From assembly GCA_003451675.1 (NCBI GenBank), contig DMCY01000075.1, positions 1 through 55,659 on the forward strand: a stretch of DNA of 55,659 nt. The letters run 5' to 3'. Shown here piece by piece: positions 32,187-41,039 of this stretch. The notes beneath the pieces are model-generated. The model was given only the letters and a program-made list of their open reading frames with translations. It was not told the DNA's origin and ran no database searches. The translations under genes were made by a program, and so were the position numbers. Origin of the DNA: Candidatus Atribacteria bacterium. Lineage in GTDB: Bacteria; Atribacterota; JS1; SB-45; 34-128. Within the stretch, counting starts at the first letter, position 1; each line of letters opens with the position of its first letter.

Positions 32187-32549
32187 ATGATAGAAGCATT
32201 TGTCACTAAATATTTATTAGATTTCGCTCTTGTTTTTCTTGTTGGTTTGCTCTCCAAATTTATGATAAACAAGTTTGGCCAGGACAGGGCAGATAAAATA
32301 AAAGAGGCCATACTGGCGGCTATGCTTTGGGCCGAAGAAGAACTGGGGATAGGGAATGGTCCCGAAAAATGGAAAATAGCCTGGGTAAAATTAATTGAAA
32401 TATTAAGGAAACAAAAGGTTACCTTAAAAGAGGGTGAAATTTCCTATGTAAAGGACCTCATGAAAGCCACTGTTCCGGAGATTAACGAAAAGATATATAA
32501 GGCTATGCCGGATGTGGTAAGAAACGGTAGGACCTTAAAGTATAAATAA
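32187..32549 (+). CDS. Phage holin, LLH family
   Basis: A 120-aa protein with one transmembrane segment (residues 10-27, LLDFALVFLVGLLSKFMI) and a cytoplasmic helical part containing AMLWAEEELGIGNGPEKW, typical of the LLH holin family. It would form membrane lesions releasing a murein hydrolase. GAAAGGAGTAATAA precedes the ATG. It is followed by a murein peptidase gene two bases after its stop. Confidence 0.8.
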   Translation: MIEAFVTKYLLDFALVFLVGLLSKFMINKFGQDRADKIKEAILAAMLWAEEELGIGNGPEKWKIAWVKLIEILRKQKVTLKEGEISYVKDLMKATVPEINEKIYKAMPDVVRNGRTLKYK

Positions 32550-32551
32550 TT

Positions 32552-32941
32552 ATGGATATAATTAATGATATAGAATTAACTGAATATTTTTCTTTGCGTG
32601 AGTTTGAATGCCCCTGCTGCAGGCGGGTTATGTTATCACCGGACCTTCTGGTAAGATTAAATCATTTAAGGATGGTGATAAACAAGCCTATATATGTAAA
32701 TTCCGGTTACCGCTGTAAAGAAGAAAACAAGAAGGTCGGGGGAGTTCCCGGCTCTTATCATCTTTTGGGTATGGCGGCAGATATCCACGTAAAGGATTTT
32801 TTACTTTTTGATCTCCTTACTTATGCCCAGGAAATAGGTTTTAAGGGTATCGGATATTATGAAAAGGAAAATTTCTTACACCTGGATATTAGGCCTGGAC
32901 AAAAGCGGGTTTGGAAAGGAAGTCAATTAATTGGATATTGA
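32552..32941 (+). CDS. M15A family peptidase (endolysin-like)
   Basis: A 129-aa zinc D-Ala-D-Ala carboxypeptidase/endopeptidase-like protein. Seen: FECPCCRRV (extra Cys pair), YVNSGYRCKEENKKVGG, SYHLLGMAADIHV with the His and Asp metal ligands (residues about 68-80), and FLHLDIRPG with the third His near residue 110. It has no signal peptide, consistent with export through the preceding holin. The stop overlaps the next gene by 11 bases. Confidence 0.85.
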   Translation: MDIINDIELTEYFSLREFECPCCRRVMLSPDLLVRLNHLRMVINKPIYVNSGYRCKEENKKVGGVPGSYHLLGMAADIHVKDFLLFDLLTYAQEIGFKGIGYYEKENFLHLDIRPGQKRVWKGSQLIGY

Positions 32942-33134
32942 ATATGTACTAAAATTAATAGCAAATAACGGCTTTCCCCTGGTGCTTTCTGTATACCTAG
33001 TGTGGAAATTAGAGTTTTTTATTAACGAAATAATCAAGAATCAAAAGGAATTTTCCCGCAATGTTACTGCTGAAATCAAAGAAATTAAGCATGCAATCAA
33101 TGATCTGCGGGTTGATTTTGCTAAAAATCAATAA
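32931..33134 (+). CDS. YvrJ family small membrane protein
   Basis: A 67-aa protein with the YvrJ pattern: VLKLIANNGFPLVLSVYLVWKLEFF (a transmembrane segment with the GFP motif) and then a charged helix. The start is TTG at 32931, inside the M15 gene and behind GGAAAGGAAG. YvrJ is a frequent partner of DUF1659 and DUF2922; the three together with holin and peptidase make a compact operon. Confidence 0.75.
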   Translation: MDIEYVLKLIANNGFPLVLSVYLVWKLEFFINEIIKNQKEFSRNVTAEIKEIKHAINDLRVDFAKNQ

Positions 33135-33166
33135 AACCCTTGAAATATAAGGGTTTCAGCGTTTTT
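33134..33166 (+). terminator. Terminator-like hairpin after YvrJ
   Basis: AAACCCTT/AAGGGTTT (33134-33141 with 33149-33156) overlapping the YvrJ stop, followed by CAGCGTTTTTG. The T run begins several bases after the stem, so it is an imperfect terminator. The rest of the gap to 33495 shows nothing I can identify. Confidence 0.5.
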
Positions 33167-33495
33167 GAAAAAAGCTTCGTATTTTGCGTATAAGCGACGA
33201 ATTTATCCTAACTTAATGAATCATACCAGCCACTTTAAAAAAAACGCTTAAAACGCGTTTAAATCGATGATATATTTTCGTGACTCCTGTAGTTCCACGT
33301 TGTAGGCCTTCTTTTCTCTGATATACTCTCTAATTCTCCTGAATGCTTTGATTTTTCCACATTTATATACTTTCTAGTGTGCTATCAAAATAATACTAAA
33401 GATGAAAACCTAGAAAATAGGTTTAATTTGCCTTTGGATAATCGTTATGGTAAAATAATTTACAAAGAACTATTAAAGGAGGCGCTACAAGCGCT

Positions 33496-33948
33496 ATGAA
33501 AGCAATAAACGTTGCAAAATATTTTCTTTATAAAGCAAATCAAGACGGTGATTTAATTACAAATTTAAAGATGCAAAAATTGTTATATTATGCTCAAGCA
33601 TGGTATTTGGTAAATTTCGATAAACCATTATTTGAAGATCAAATATTTGCTTGGGATTTTGGGCCAGTTGTAAAAAATGTTTACGATAAATACAAGAAAT
33701 ATAGATATACTCCTATTATACTTGAAGAGAATTTTGAAAGAAATATCAAAAAAATTGATAAAGAGGATAAAAAATATTTGGATGAATTCTATGACCAATT
33801 TATTAATTATTCTGCTCATGATTTAGTAGATTTATCACATAGAGAAGCTCCTTGGAAAAAATCATATAAAACAAGAACTCAAATAATAGGAATCGATTTA
33901 ATGAAAGACTTCTATACAAAACTTTATGGGCAAAGCATTAAAAAATAA
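33496..33948 (+). CDS. Panacea-domain (DUF4065) antitoxin-like protein
   Basis: A 150-aa protein with the SocA/GepA-type Panacea fold: NVAKYFLYKANQDGDLITN, LKMQKLLYYAQAWYLV, then AWDFGPVVKNVYDKYKKY and SAHDLVDLSHREAPWKK. Panacea proteins serve as antitoxins paired with many unrelated toxins, or as ClpXP adaptors. AAAGGAGGCGC precedes the ATG. It is 13 bp upstream of a second small gene, the expected toxin. Confidence 0.85.
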   Translation: MKAINVAKYFLYKANQDGDLITNLKMQKLLYYAQAWYLVNFDKPLFEDQIFAWDFGPVVKNVYDKYKKYRYTPIILEENFERNIKKIDKEDKKYLDEFYDQFINYSAHDLVDLSHREAPWKKSYKTRTQIIGIDLMKDFYTKLYGQSIKK

Positions 33949-33961
33949 GGGATTTTTGTAA

Positions 33962-34438
33962 TTGGCAAAAAGAAAAAATAATCAATATTTTGATTTCGGA
34001 ACAATAAAAACTAAACCCAAAAATCAGAATCTCAAATATAAATTTGTAAAATCTAAACCAGCTTATAGGAGAAAGAGGCCAATTTTTGCTTTCAATTACT
34101 ATTTATGTGATAGTAAAAAATGTTCATTTAAAACAATACAAAACACAAGAAGTTTTTATGTACTTTTTAAAAAATTGAAAGGTTTATCCTCTTTAACGTG
34201 GCAAGAAATAATAGAGAATAAAAGCTATCATGCTCATGACGTAAATTGGAACGAAGAAGAATTACCAAGCGATATTAAAAAATTAAAATATAACAAGGAA
34301 ATAAAAGATTTACCCCTGTTTCAATTTAAGGCTTTTGATATTGAAGAAGCCAGAATATTAGGTTTATTTAACCTTGACAATATATTTGAAGTAATCGGCC
34401 TTGATAGAAAACATAAAACCTATAGTAAAAATAAATGA
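33962..34438 (+). CDS. Candidate toxin partner of the Panacea antitoxin
   Basis: A 158-aa basic protein starting with TTG at 33962. Seen: an N-terminal lysine-rich tail, two cysteines in YLCDSKKCSF, and a C-terminal block FQFKAFDIEEARILGLFNL with GLDRKHKTY, the 'xLDxxHxxY' end seen in several small toxin-like families. I cannot name the family with confidence. The position right after a Panacea gene is the main reason for calling it a toxin. Confidence 0.55.
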   Translation: MAKRKNNQYFDFGTIKTKPKNQNLKYKFVKSKPAYRRKRPIFAFNYYLCDSKKCSFKTIQNTRSFYVLFKKLKGLSSLTWQEIIENKSYHAHDVNWNEEELPSDIKKLKYNKEIKDLPLFQFKAFDIEEARILGLFNLDNIFEVIGLDRKHKTYSKNK

Positions 34439-34783
34439 CAAAAAATAGATCTTACAATTAGTAAGTCTTTCGAAGAAGTATGGTTTTCTCTTCCGGACAC
34501 TCGGTTAAAACATCTTTGAATAAATGTGAATAAATAGAATAAATGAGCATATCCTATTTTCTTTGATAATTAATACTTTACTTTTAAATTAGATAAAGAA
34601 AAAAAACAATAAAGTACTTTATATAGAGTATCTTGAAACATTAATTAATTCTTTTAGTTTATAGGTTTTTTGTAATTCTTCTATAATTTCACCCCAAGAA
34701 AAAGTTCTAAAGATTTCTAATAAGAGGGGCCATACAATAACATAGGCAAAACTTCTTTATTGAGGTTCTGCTCTTTTAAATTC

Positions 34784-34920
34784 TTAACAGACCCCAATTG
34801 CTTCTTCTAATTTTTGATACACTTTTTCAGTCTCCTCCCTCATACAAAAGTTGCGAAAATCGTCCTGTCTGGGGAGCTTGTCAATTTCCAGCCCTTTGGC
34901 ATTTAGCTGAAGGGCTTTTT
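34784..34920 (-). pseudogene. Recombinase C-terminal remnant spanning the second attachment core
   Basis: On the minus strand a ~45-codon frame reads KALQLNAKGLEIDKLPRQDD, continues FRNFCM and ETEKVYQKLEE, and stops at 34784-34786. It matches the last residues of the recombinase at 41.0 kb, and its upstream part (AKGL) resembles the end of the element A recombinase. The part left of the GGGGAGC core is element A's right end; the part right of it is all that remains of element B's recombinase gene. From 34921 to 35209 I see no gene. Confidence 0.75.
34871..34877. other. Attachment-site core between elements A and B
   Basis: GGGGAGC, preceded by GCGAAAATCGTCCTGTCT (right end of A) and followed by TTGTCAATTT (left end of B). 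It encodes part of the LP dipeptide in the recombinase frame. Confidence 0.7.
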
Positions 34921-35209
34921 TATTTTTTTGAATTATTTTCCAGAAAAAGAAGGATTTTTAAATAGAACCGTAGTAAAAAGAAAACAGTCTATTAAAAATA
35001 AATTGAAGAAGTCTATTTTTAATTCAAGCAGAATGTCTATAATATCATTATACTAAGATAAAAAGCTATGTTATCTAAGATTTAGCACAAGAGTAGCATT
35101 CTTTCTCTATCCCAAGAGACCCACTAAGCAACATCCTAATAACTATACTAACCATTTAACCACCAATCTTGTTTATGATCTGTGAAAATATCTAAAGGAG
35201 GGAATTAAT

Positions 35210-36517
35210 ATGTTAGTTTTTATTAGTGATTTGCATTTTATGGATGAGACAGCAGGGCATCACAATATTCCTGCAGATGCTTTCAAAAAATTTTTAGAAA
35301 GCATCAAAGTGCATTCAGATAAAACTAAGAATAAAGACAAAGAGGTAAAAATAGTATTTCTAGGTGACATATTTGATCTCCTTAGAACTGAAGAGTGGTT
35401 TAAAGAAAAAGAAGAAGATAGGCCTTGGGGAAATAATACTAAGAAAATAAAAATGAAGAAAAGAGCAAAGATTATATTAGAAAAAATTGAGAAGAAAAAT
35501 AAAGAGACTCTGAATTTACTTTCAAAGAAAAAATTAGAAAAGCAATTTAAAGATACTAATGTAGAAATAATTTATATTCCCGGAAATCATGATCGACTTT
35601 GTTGGATGATAGATGAGTTGAAAGAAAGAGTAATTGAACTTTTAGATTTGAAAACCAGTAACAACGAAAATTTTAAACATTACTTTTGTGATCTAAAATA
35701 TGGGGTTTATGCCTCACATGGTCATGAAATCGATAGTTTTAATTATGCGGGAGGTTCAGGCTATAGTGATAAAGATTATAAAAAAACTCCAATTGGAGAC
35801 CTCATTGCAACAGAGATAGTAACTAAAATTCCGGGTGAACTAATAAAAAAGGTTAAAATAAAAAAATTAGTAGGGGAAAAGGAATTAAATCAATTGAAAC
35901 AAAATTTTCAAGAAATTGATAACATTCGACCAGTTGAAGCGACATTGGAATGGTTATTTCTACAAATTAAAGAAAACGCCCAATTAGAGCAAATAATCCA
36001 AGATACAATAATTGAGGTAATGCAAGGCTTTGATAAGTTACAGTATGTAAAAGAATATAACAAATGGCATCCACTTGATACTTCTGATGTAGTTCAATAC
36101 CTTAGTATAGGTTTACAAAAAATTAAACTATTTTCTTCGGAAAGTTTATTAAATGTACTTGGTTATCTTTTGAAGATTAGTGCTTCTATTTCTGAGAGGA
36201 TAGGAACGACAAATCTTATTTACAATGTTGTAGATAAGAAACAACTTGATAATATCCGCTATATTATTATGGGCCATACACATGTTCCTCTTCAAGAACC
36301 TCTTTTTTATTTCAATCCTGAAAATAGAAAAAAGTTGAAGGCAATTTATTTTAATACTGGAACATGGCGAAAAACTTATTATAGCTATCAATGTGAAGAA
36401 GGAATTTGTTTTACGGGAAGAAGGAATATGAACTATGTAATTTTATATACCTCAAAAGAGAAACCAAGCAAACATAATATACCAGTATTTGAAACGTGGG
36501 TTGGTAGAGAATTTTAA
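35210..36517 (+). CDS. Calcineurin-like metallophosphoesterase
   Basis: A 435-aa cytosolic protein with the five metallophosphoesterase blocks: FISDLHFMD (residues 4-12), FLGDIFDLL (around 48-56), IPGNHDR (near 123-129), YASHGHEID (near 167) and IMGHTHVPL (near 353). A large insertion (about residues 190-340) with helical character separates the last two blocks and could decide the substrate. AAAGGAGGGAATTAAT precedes the ATG. It stands alone in element B. The substrate is unknown; a nucleic acid or nucleotide target would fit a defence context, but that is inference. Confidence 0.85.
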   Translation: MLVFISDLHFMDETAGHHNIPADAFKKFLESIKVHSDKTKNKDKEVKIVFLGDIFDLLRTEEWFKEKEEDRPWGNNTKKIKMKKRAKIILEKIEKKNKETLNLLSKKKLEKQFKDTNVEIIYIPGNHDRLCWMIDELKERVIELLDLKTSNNENFKHYFCDLKYGVYASHGHEIDSFNYAGGSGYSDKDYKKTPIGDLIATEIVTKIPGELIKKVKIKKLVGEKELNQLKQNFQEIDNIRPVEATLEWLFLQIKENAQLEQIIQDTIIEVMQGFDKLQYVKEYNKWHPLDTSDVVQYLSIGLQKIKLFSSESLLNVLGYLLKISASISERIGTTNLIYNVVDKKQLDNIRYIIMGHTHVPLQEPLFYFNPENRKKLKAIYFNTGTWRKTYYSYQCEEGICFTGRRNMNYVILYTSKEKPSKHNIPVFETWVGREF

Positions 36518-36574
36518 TAAAACAAGAACAGATATTTTTAAAAATTTTAACATTGGAAGCTAATTCACGAATAA

Positions 36575-36690
36575 ATAAGGACACATCCAATTTTGTTGGA
36601 CAATTAATATTTCCCCTTTAAATTAAATAAATAGTACCGGTTATTCCAGCTCAATAATTTGGTAACTTTTTCTAATTTATCTTAAATTGT
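36575..36690. repeat. Dispersed repeat, variant copy
   Basis: AAGGACACATCCAATTTTG followed by a divergent middle and CTCAATAATTTGGTAACTTT. The CAATAATTTGGTAACTTTTT words recur at 40981 and, in changed form, at 52738. Shortened compared with copies at 26391 and 55496. Confidence 0.6.
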
Positions 36691-36727
36691 TATGTAGTTG
36701 GGGATTAAAAAAAATGAGGTGTTATTT

Positions 36728-38005
36728 GTGAAAAGGTTAAATTATTTCATAATATTAACTATCGCTTTCATGATATTTTCTTTATCAATTTATGCAAAAA
36801 TTACTTTAGATGAAACCAAAATGTACATAAAAGTACAACCAATAAATTACATTACTAGCGGAGAGGATTGCACCTATTACGAATGGATTGATAAATATGA
36901 ACAAAAAAGACAAGATTATAAAATAAATACTCCATCAGTAAAAACTAAAGCAATTATTGGAAATATAAAAGAAGATTATATTGAATACGATCCCCAGCAA
37001 GATGTAAAAAATATATCTATTAATTTAGAAAAAGTTAATATAATTCGTAATCAAGGTGACATAATAGGAATATTTGTAGAAAAAGGGAAGCTTTATGTCG
37101 CTATTGAAGAAAAGAAATTATCAAATAAGGAAATTAAATCCATCAGATATCCTGAAGATATTGCTGTTTTAATACGAGGTATTTTTACCAGTCCCGACCA
37201 TTGTATTTGGCAGACCATAGATCCACCACCCAACAAAAATGATATGGATAAATATGGTTTAGTCTATTATGGAGGCATGGCAGAGGATACCCATGTTGGA
37301 ATGGTCATGTTTGAAGCGGATAGAGTAATGAAATGTTTATCAGGTGGTTATGAAAATAGAACGGGTGAACCAATAAATATTCGAGGTAGTTATAAATCTG
37401 AGTGGAATTACATGCCTGAAATTACTTTCGATGACCAGTACTTCGAGGAAGAATGGCATCGTTATTGGTTTACTACAAAAGATACTATCGTACAGTATGA
37501 TCCTGATTTAAAAGTGGTTAAAATTATCGGGGATCCCTTATCAGTTAAAACTGAACGAATGGAAATGATTAATGGAAAATTAGAAAGTACCTTTGATCCT
37601 GATTATGATTCTTGTTCTTATAAATGGACTAAACATTTTGAAAGTAATCTTCTATCATATGCCAAGTATTATCCGGTTTTATATGAATTACACGAACTTT
37701 CTCGCTGGACTTCACTGCTAAATGCACTTTATGAAACAGGATTTATATTTGATGAAATACTTTTACATAACTTCCCTTATGTTTCTACTCCCATTAAAAC
37801 CCCGATAATACAAATAATAAAAGAGCGGACAACTGAAAATACAACCCAAACACATATTGAAACCAGAAGCAGACAAATTAGCTTAACTGGGGGTGTAGGC
37901 CTTGAGCAGGTTACTTTACAAAAAGCAGATTTAAGTGAATTAAAAGAGCAATGGATTACTCAATATAAAAAGGGTGATTTTAAAGTGGCCTGTATTTGTG
38001 ATTAA
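36728..38005 (+). CDS. Secreted protein, unknown
   Basis: A 425-aa protein with a signal peptide (KRLNYFIILTIAFMIFSLSI, cleavage near AYA/K). I start at GTG 36728, eight bases after GAGGTG, in preference to an in-frame TTG at 36698. The mature part is rich in aromatic and acidic residues, with Cys residues in GEDCTYYEW, DHCIWQT, KCLSGG and DSCSYKW that might form disulphides, and a threonine-rich stretch near residue 380. No family is recognised. It could act in the envelope; its 3' end is 95 bp from the DUF4062 gene. Confidence 0.6.
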   Translation: MKRLNYFIILTIAFMIFSLSIYAKITLDETKMYIKVQPINYITSGEDCTYYEWIDKYEQKRQDYKINTPSVKTKAIIGNIKEDYIEYDPQQDVKNISINLEKVNIIRNQGDIIGIFVEKGKLYVAIEEKKLSNKEIKSIRYPEDIAVLIRGIFTSPDHCIWQTIDPPPNKNDMDKYGLVYYGGMAEDTHVGMVMFEADRVMKCLSGGYENRTGEPINIRGSYKSEWNYMPEITFDDQYFEEEWHRYWFTTKDTIVQYDPDLKVVKIIGDPLSVKTERMEMINGKLESTFDPDYDSCSYKWTKHFESNLLSYAKYYPVLYELHELSRWTSLLNALYETGFIFDEILLHNFPYVSTPIKTPIIQIIKERTTENTTQTHIETRSRQISLTGGVGLEQVTLQKADLSELKEQWITQYKKGDFKVACICD

Positions 38006-38100
38006 AATTAGAGGAAAAGCTTATTTAAGACCATAACATCTCTTAATTAAAATAAATAATAATTTAAAAATATTATTTATAATAAGAAGGAGAAAGTAAA

Positions 38101-39255
38101 ATGACTTATAATACTATAGTATATAAGATATTAATTGCATCACCTAGTGATTTAATACATGAAAGAAAAGCAATACCCGAAGCAATTAATTTCTGGAATT
38201 CGTTAAATTCAGAACAATTTAAAGTTTCTCTATTGCCAGTAATGTGGGAAACCCAGTCTACACCAGAAATGGGCAGTAGACCACAGGAAATAATTAATCG
38301 ACAATTAGTTGATACTTGCGATATATTAATTGGGGCTTTTTGGACTCGAATAGGTACATATACTGGTGAAGCTGAATCAGGCACAGTTGAAGAAATAGAA
38401 AAATTTATTGATGCAGGTAAACCCGTGATGTTATATTTTTCTTCAATACCGGTTGTACCAGAGAGCATTGATCAAGAGCAATATAAAAGATTAAAGAATT
38501 TTAAGGCAAAATGTATGAAAAATGGACTTGTTAAAGATTATAGTTCTATAACCGAACTACGTGAAAAAATCATTACTCATTTAACGTTTAAAATCCGAGA
38601 ACTTACAGGAGAAAAAAATATATCTAATAAGGAAATGAGTAAGGATTATTTAAGTCAAGCTTCACTTAAATCATTTATTGAAGATAAGATATTAAAATCA
38701 GAAATTGAATGGAACACTGAGAAAGATAGTGAACCTATTAACATTGAAGAAGCTAAAATTATTTTAGGAAAATTTGTTGATGAATTAATAGATATTAGAA
38801 TTCAACTCGAAAAGAAGGCAGAAAAACATATTTTAACAAAATTCGATATGATTATTTCTAAAATCAAGGAACTTCAAAGGCATAGATTAACAATGGACGG
38901 TGGTAAATCTTTTAAAAGTTTTTGGGATATAGGAGATGAATATTTTACAGAATTAAAACAAATATTAAACGAAATTAAAATAGAAGAAAAAAGTAGTAGA
39001 AGCAAGATTCTTGATGAAAATAAAAATAATATACTTAAAGTTCTAGCTAAAGCCGAAGAAAAAGGTATTGAAGATGTAACAGACAAAAAAATAGCAGAAT
39101 ATCTAAAATTGTCAATTGTAGAAATTAATTATCATTTGGAAGAATTAGAGAAAAAAGAATATATAGGAGTTGGATATTTTATGGGAAGACCTCCAAATTA
39201 CCATCTAAGACCGAAAGGTCGAAAATATTTAATCGAAAATAGTTTTGTTAATTAA
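38101..39255 (+). CDS. DUF4062 domain protein with C-terminal winged helix
   Basis: A 384-aa protein. N-terminal DUF4062 domain: ILIASPSDLIHERKAIPEAI (residues 10-29), LLPVMWETQSTPEMGSRPQE, DILIGAFWTRIG and SGTVEEIEKFIDAGKPVMLY, a Rossmann-like fold related to TIR/nucleotide deoxyribosyltransferase proteins. A central helical region (about 180-310) is followed by a winged helix (VTDKKIAEYLKLSIVEINYH, ending PPNYHLRPKGRKYL). AAGAAGGAGAAAGTAAA precedes the ATG. Proteins with DUF4062 often serve as effectors or sensors in defence islands; the winged helix may mean self-regulation or DNA sensing. Confidence 0.75.
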   Translation: MTYNTIVYKILIASPSDLIHERKAIPEAINFWNSLNSEQFKVSLLPVMWETQSTPEMGSRPQEIINRQLVDTCDILIGAFWTRIGTYTGEAESGTVEEIEKFIDAGKPVMLYFSSIPVVPESIDQEQYKRLKNFKAKCMKNGLVKDYSSITELREKIITHLTFKIRELTGEKNISNKEMSKDYLSQASLKSFIEDKILKSEIEWNTEKDSEPINIEEAKIILGKFVDELIDIRIQLEKKAEKHILTKFDMIISKIKELQRHRLTMDGGKSFKSFWDIGDEYFTELKQILNEIKIEEKSSRSKILDENKNNILKVLAKAEEKGIEDVTDKKIAEYLKLSIVEINYHLEELEKKEYIGVGYFMGRPPNYHLRPKGRKYLIENSFVN

Positions 39256-39347
39256 GCAATTGGTTGTTAGAAAATAATTCTTTTAAGTGAATATAAAATG
39301 TTGGAGGACCGAAACAAAATAAGTTTTCTTGAGGAAAGGTTTCAATT

Positions 39348-39743
39348 ATGATCAAATTAAATAATAAGCAATTGGTTGTGTGTTGGATATTATTATTGTT
39401 AATTTCCTTTTTTATATTAGCCCCAGCAATAAAGATAGATAAACTTTATAAATATGAATCTAAAGATAACTGGGTATGGAGGGGTTTTCATAGTAGACGT
39501 GAAGAGTTAAAGGATGAAGAGGGTAAATATTATCGAATATCTGCTAAAGATTCGGACGGCACAGAGGGAAGGAAATACTATTATGTGGGTAGTTATAATA
39601 AATATTCATTGGATGAAGGAAGTTCCCTGAATCCCACGTACGCATACGAACGTATTATTATTGTTATTATCATAAATGGCCTTTTATTAATTTATACATT
39701 AAGAACAAAAAAGCCGTCCAATATATCAGATAACACAGTATAA
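39348..39743 (+). CDS. Small membrane protein, unknown
   Basis: A 131-aa protein with transmembrane segments at about residues 11-28 and 100-118, and an extracytoplasmic loop of ~70 residues rich in charged and tyrosine residues (WRGFHSRREELKDEEGKYYR). No family is recognised. GGAAAGGTTTCAATT precedes the ATG. Confidence 0.55.
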   Translation: MIKLNNKQLVVCWILLLLISFFILAPAIKIDKLYKYESKDNWVWRGFHSRREELKDEEGKYYRISAKDSDGTEGRKYYYVGSYNKYSLDEGSSLNPTYAYERIIIVIIINGLLLIYTLRTKKPSNISDNTV

Positions 39744-40035
39744 AAGACTAGTTTCCAACGACACTTATTTTATTAATTTTAACTTAATATCGTAACCTGT
39801 ATGAAGGTAACAGGAGAGATTTTTTCTTATTTGGAAAAGGAACCGAAGGGGCAAGATACCAAAAGTATCCAAACTTTCAGGTAAAAGGACTGTTACCGGA
39901 CAGAACTCTGGAGAGCTTTATACAAGAAGCACTGACGATATATTCCTAACTATATATAATAAGATATTTAGGAGAAAATATTTTTCAGGTAAAGGACAGA
40001 GGAAATTGATTTATCATTTTTTGGAGGTGAGAAAT
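39744..40035. other. Gap with a gene relic
   Basis: A 292-bp gap. Near 39813-39948 an open frame without a start codon reads FLFGKGTEGARYQKYPNFQ and then LLPDRTLESFIQEAL before a stop. It may be the 3' remnant of a decayed gene whose family I do not recognise. The end of the gap holds the TTGGAGGTGAGAAAT ribosome site of the protease gene. Confidence 0.4.
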
Positions 40036-40944
40036 ATGCAAATTAAAAAGTATATCCGTAGTTTAATTATTGTAATATTAATTATTTTTATGTTAGGAGG
40101 GATTTCAATGGCAACTCCAATACCATCTGAGGTTAAGTCTGTAGTCGCTTTTATTTTTATTAAAAACGAGAAAGGGGAGCTCAGTGCTAATGGAACAGGT
40201 TTTTTTGTTGGTGTAAAGAATACTTCTGCTCCTGATTTCTTCAGTGTTTATTTGGTTACAGCGAAACACGTTCTATACAAGTCAGACACAACAGATTTTC
40301 TTGATACAGTATTCGTTCGATTGAACAAAAAAGAAGGTGGCTCTCAGATTGGTGTTATTCCTATAATTACTGAAGGCGAAAAACGTAATGTTTTTACACA
40401 CAGTGATTCTTCGGTAGATATAGCTATTATCCCGTTTCTCCCTGATCAAGAGAAGTTTGATTTTAAGTTTCTCCCTGAAGATATGATCATAACAAAAGAG
40501 GCATTTAAAGAACTAAAAATTCGTGAAGGTTCTGATGTATTTTTCACTGGCCTATTTACACCTTATATGGGGTCTGAAAGAAACTACCCTATTGTTAGAT
40601 TTGGCCGCGTTGCTCTTGTAACGGATGAAAAAATTGAATGGCAAAAGAAGCTAATGGATCTTTATCTTATTGAAGCCGGATCATATGGTGGCAACAGCGG
40701 TTCGCCAGTATTTTTCTATTTGGGTAGCGACCGAGAACCGGGAAGCCTCATGGTTGGATCCCCCATAATCAAACTGGCGGGTGTTATGCAGGGTACTTTT
40801 CTCGATGCCCATGAGATTAAGGTTGTCGAAACTAAGGAGATACCAATTGCATTTTCAAATATGGGAATTGCGGCAGTCGTCCCAGGTTATAAACTTCATG
40901 AAATTCTCTTTAGTAATGAACTTAAGAAGAAAAGAGGATTTTAA
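40036..40944 (+). CDS. Exported trypsin-like serine protease
   Basis: A 302-aa protein with a signal peptide (YIRSLIIVILIIFMLGGIS). The S1-type triad is visible: His in TAKHVLY (near residue 78), Asp in SSVDIAIIPF (near 128) and Ser in GGNSGSPVFF (near 221). I start at ATG 40036, which has GGAGGTG at the right distance; an in-frame ATG at 40006 does not. No PDZ domain follows, unlike DegP. It is the last gene of element B, and its targets are unknown. Confidence 0.8.
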   Translation: MQIKKYIRSLIIVILIIFMLGGISMATPIPSEVKSVVAFIFIKNEKGELSANGTGFFVGVKNTSAPDFFSVYLVTAKHVLYKSDTTDFLDTVFVRLNKKEGGSQIGVIPIITEGEKRNVFTHSDSSVDIAIIPFLPDQEKFDFKFLPEDMIITKEAFKELKIREGSDVFFTGLFTPYMGSERNYPIVRFGRVALVTDEKIEWQKKLMDLYLIEAGSYGGNSGSPVFFYLGSDREPGSLMVGSPIIKLAGVMQGTFLDAHEIKVVETKEIPIAFSNMGIAAVVPGYKLHEILFSNELKKKRGF

Positions 40945-40964
40945 GTTTTGTCAATGTAAAAGTT

Positions 40965-41035
40965 AGACAGTTGTACTATCTCAATAATTTGGTAACTTTT
41001 TCCAACTTTTCGTAAGAGAGTTGATAATCAATGAT
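40965..41035. repeat. Short repeat near the right end of element B
   Basis: CTATCTCAATAATTTGGTAA followed by CTTTTTCCAACTTTTCGTAA, shared with 36651 and 52738, then TTGATAATCAATGATAAT with a partial inverted copy near 41025. It lies just inside element B's right end. Confidence 0.5.
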
Positions 41036-41039
41036 AATT

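Larger units (their letters stand above)
11637..34870. mobile_element. Integrative element A (tRNA-Asn-inserted, about 23 kb)
   Basis: It is bounded by the GGGGAGC core in tRNA-Asn and the second core at 34871. From the tRNA side it carries a minus-strand backbone: serine recombinase, XRE regulator, candidate origin, primase-helicase, 59-aa protein and 591-aa protein (to about 18.1 kb). Cargo follows. No conjugation genes, capsid, terminase or portal are visible, so it is either mobilised by other elements or moves by another route. Its right-end ~85 bp encodes the recombinase C-terminal tail that would be rejoined on circularisation. Confidence 0.75.

Noticed and set aside
31568..33134. Element A as a complete prophage
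   Set aside because: Holin and peptidase are present, but no terminase, portal, capsid, tail or conjugation gene is visible anywhere in the element.
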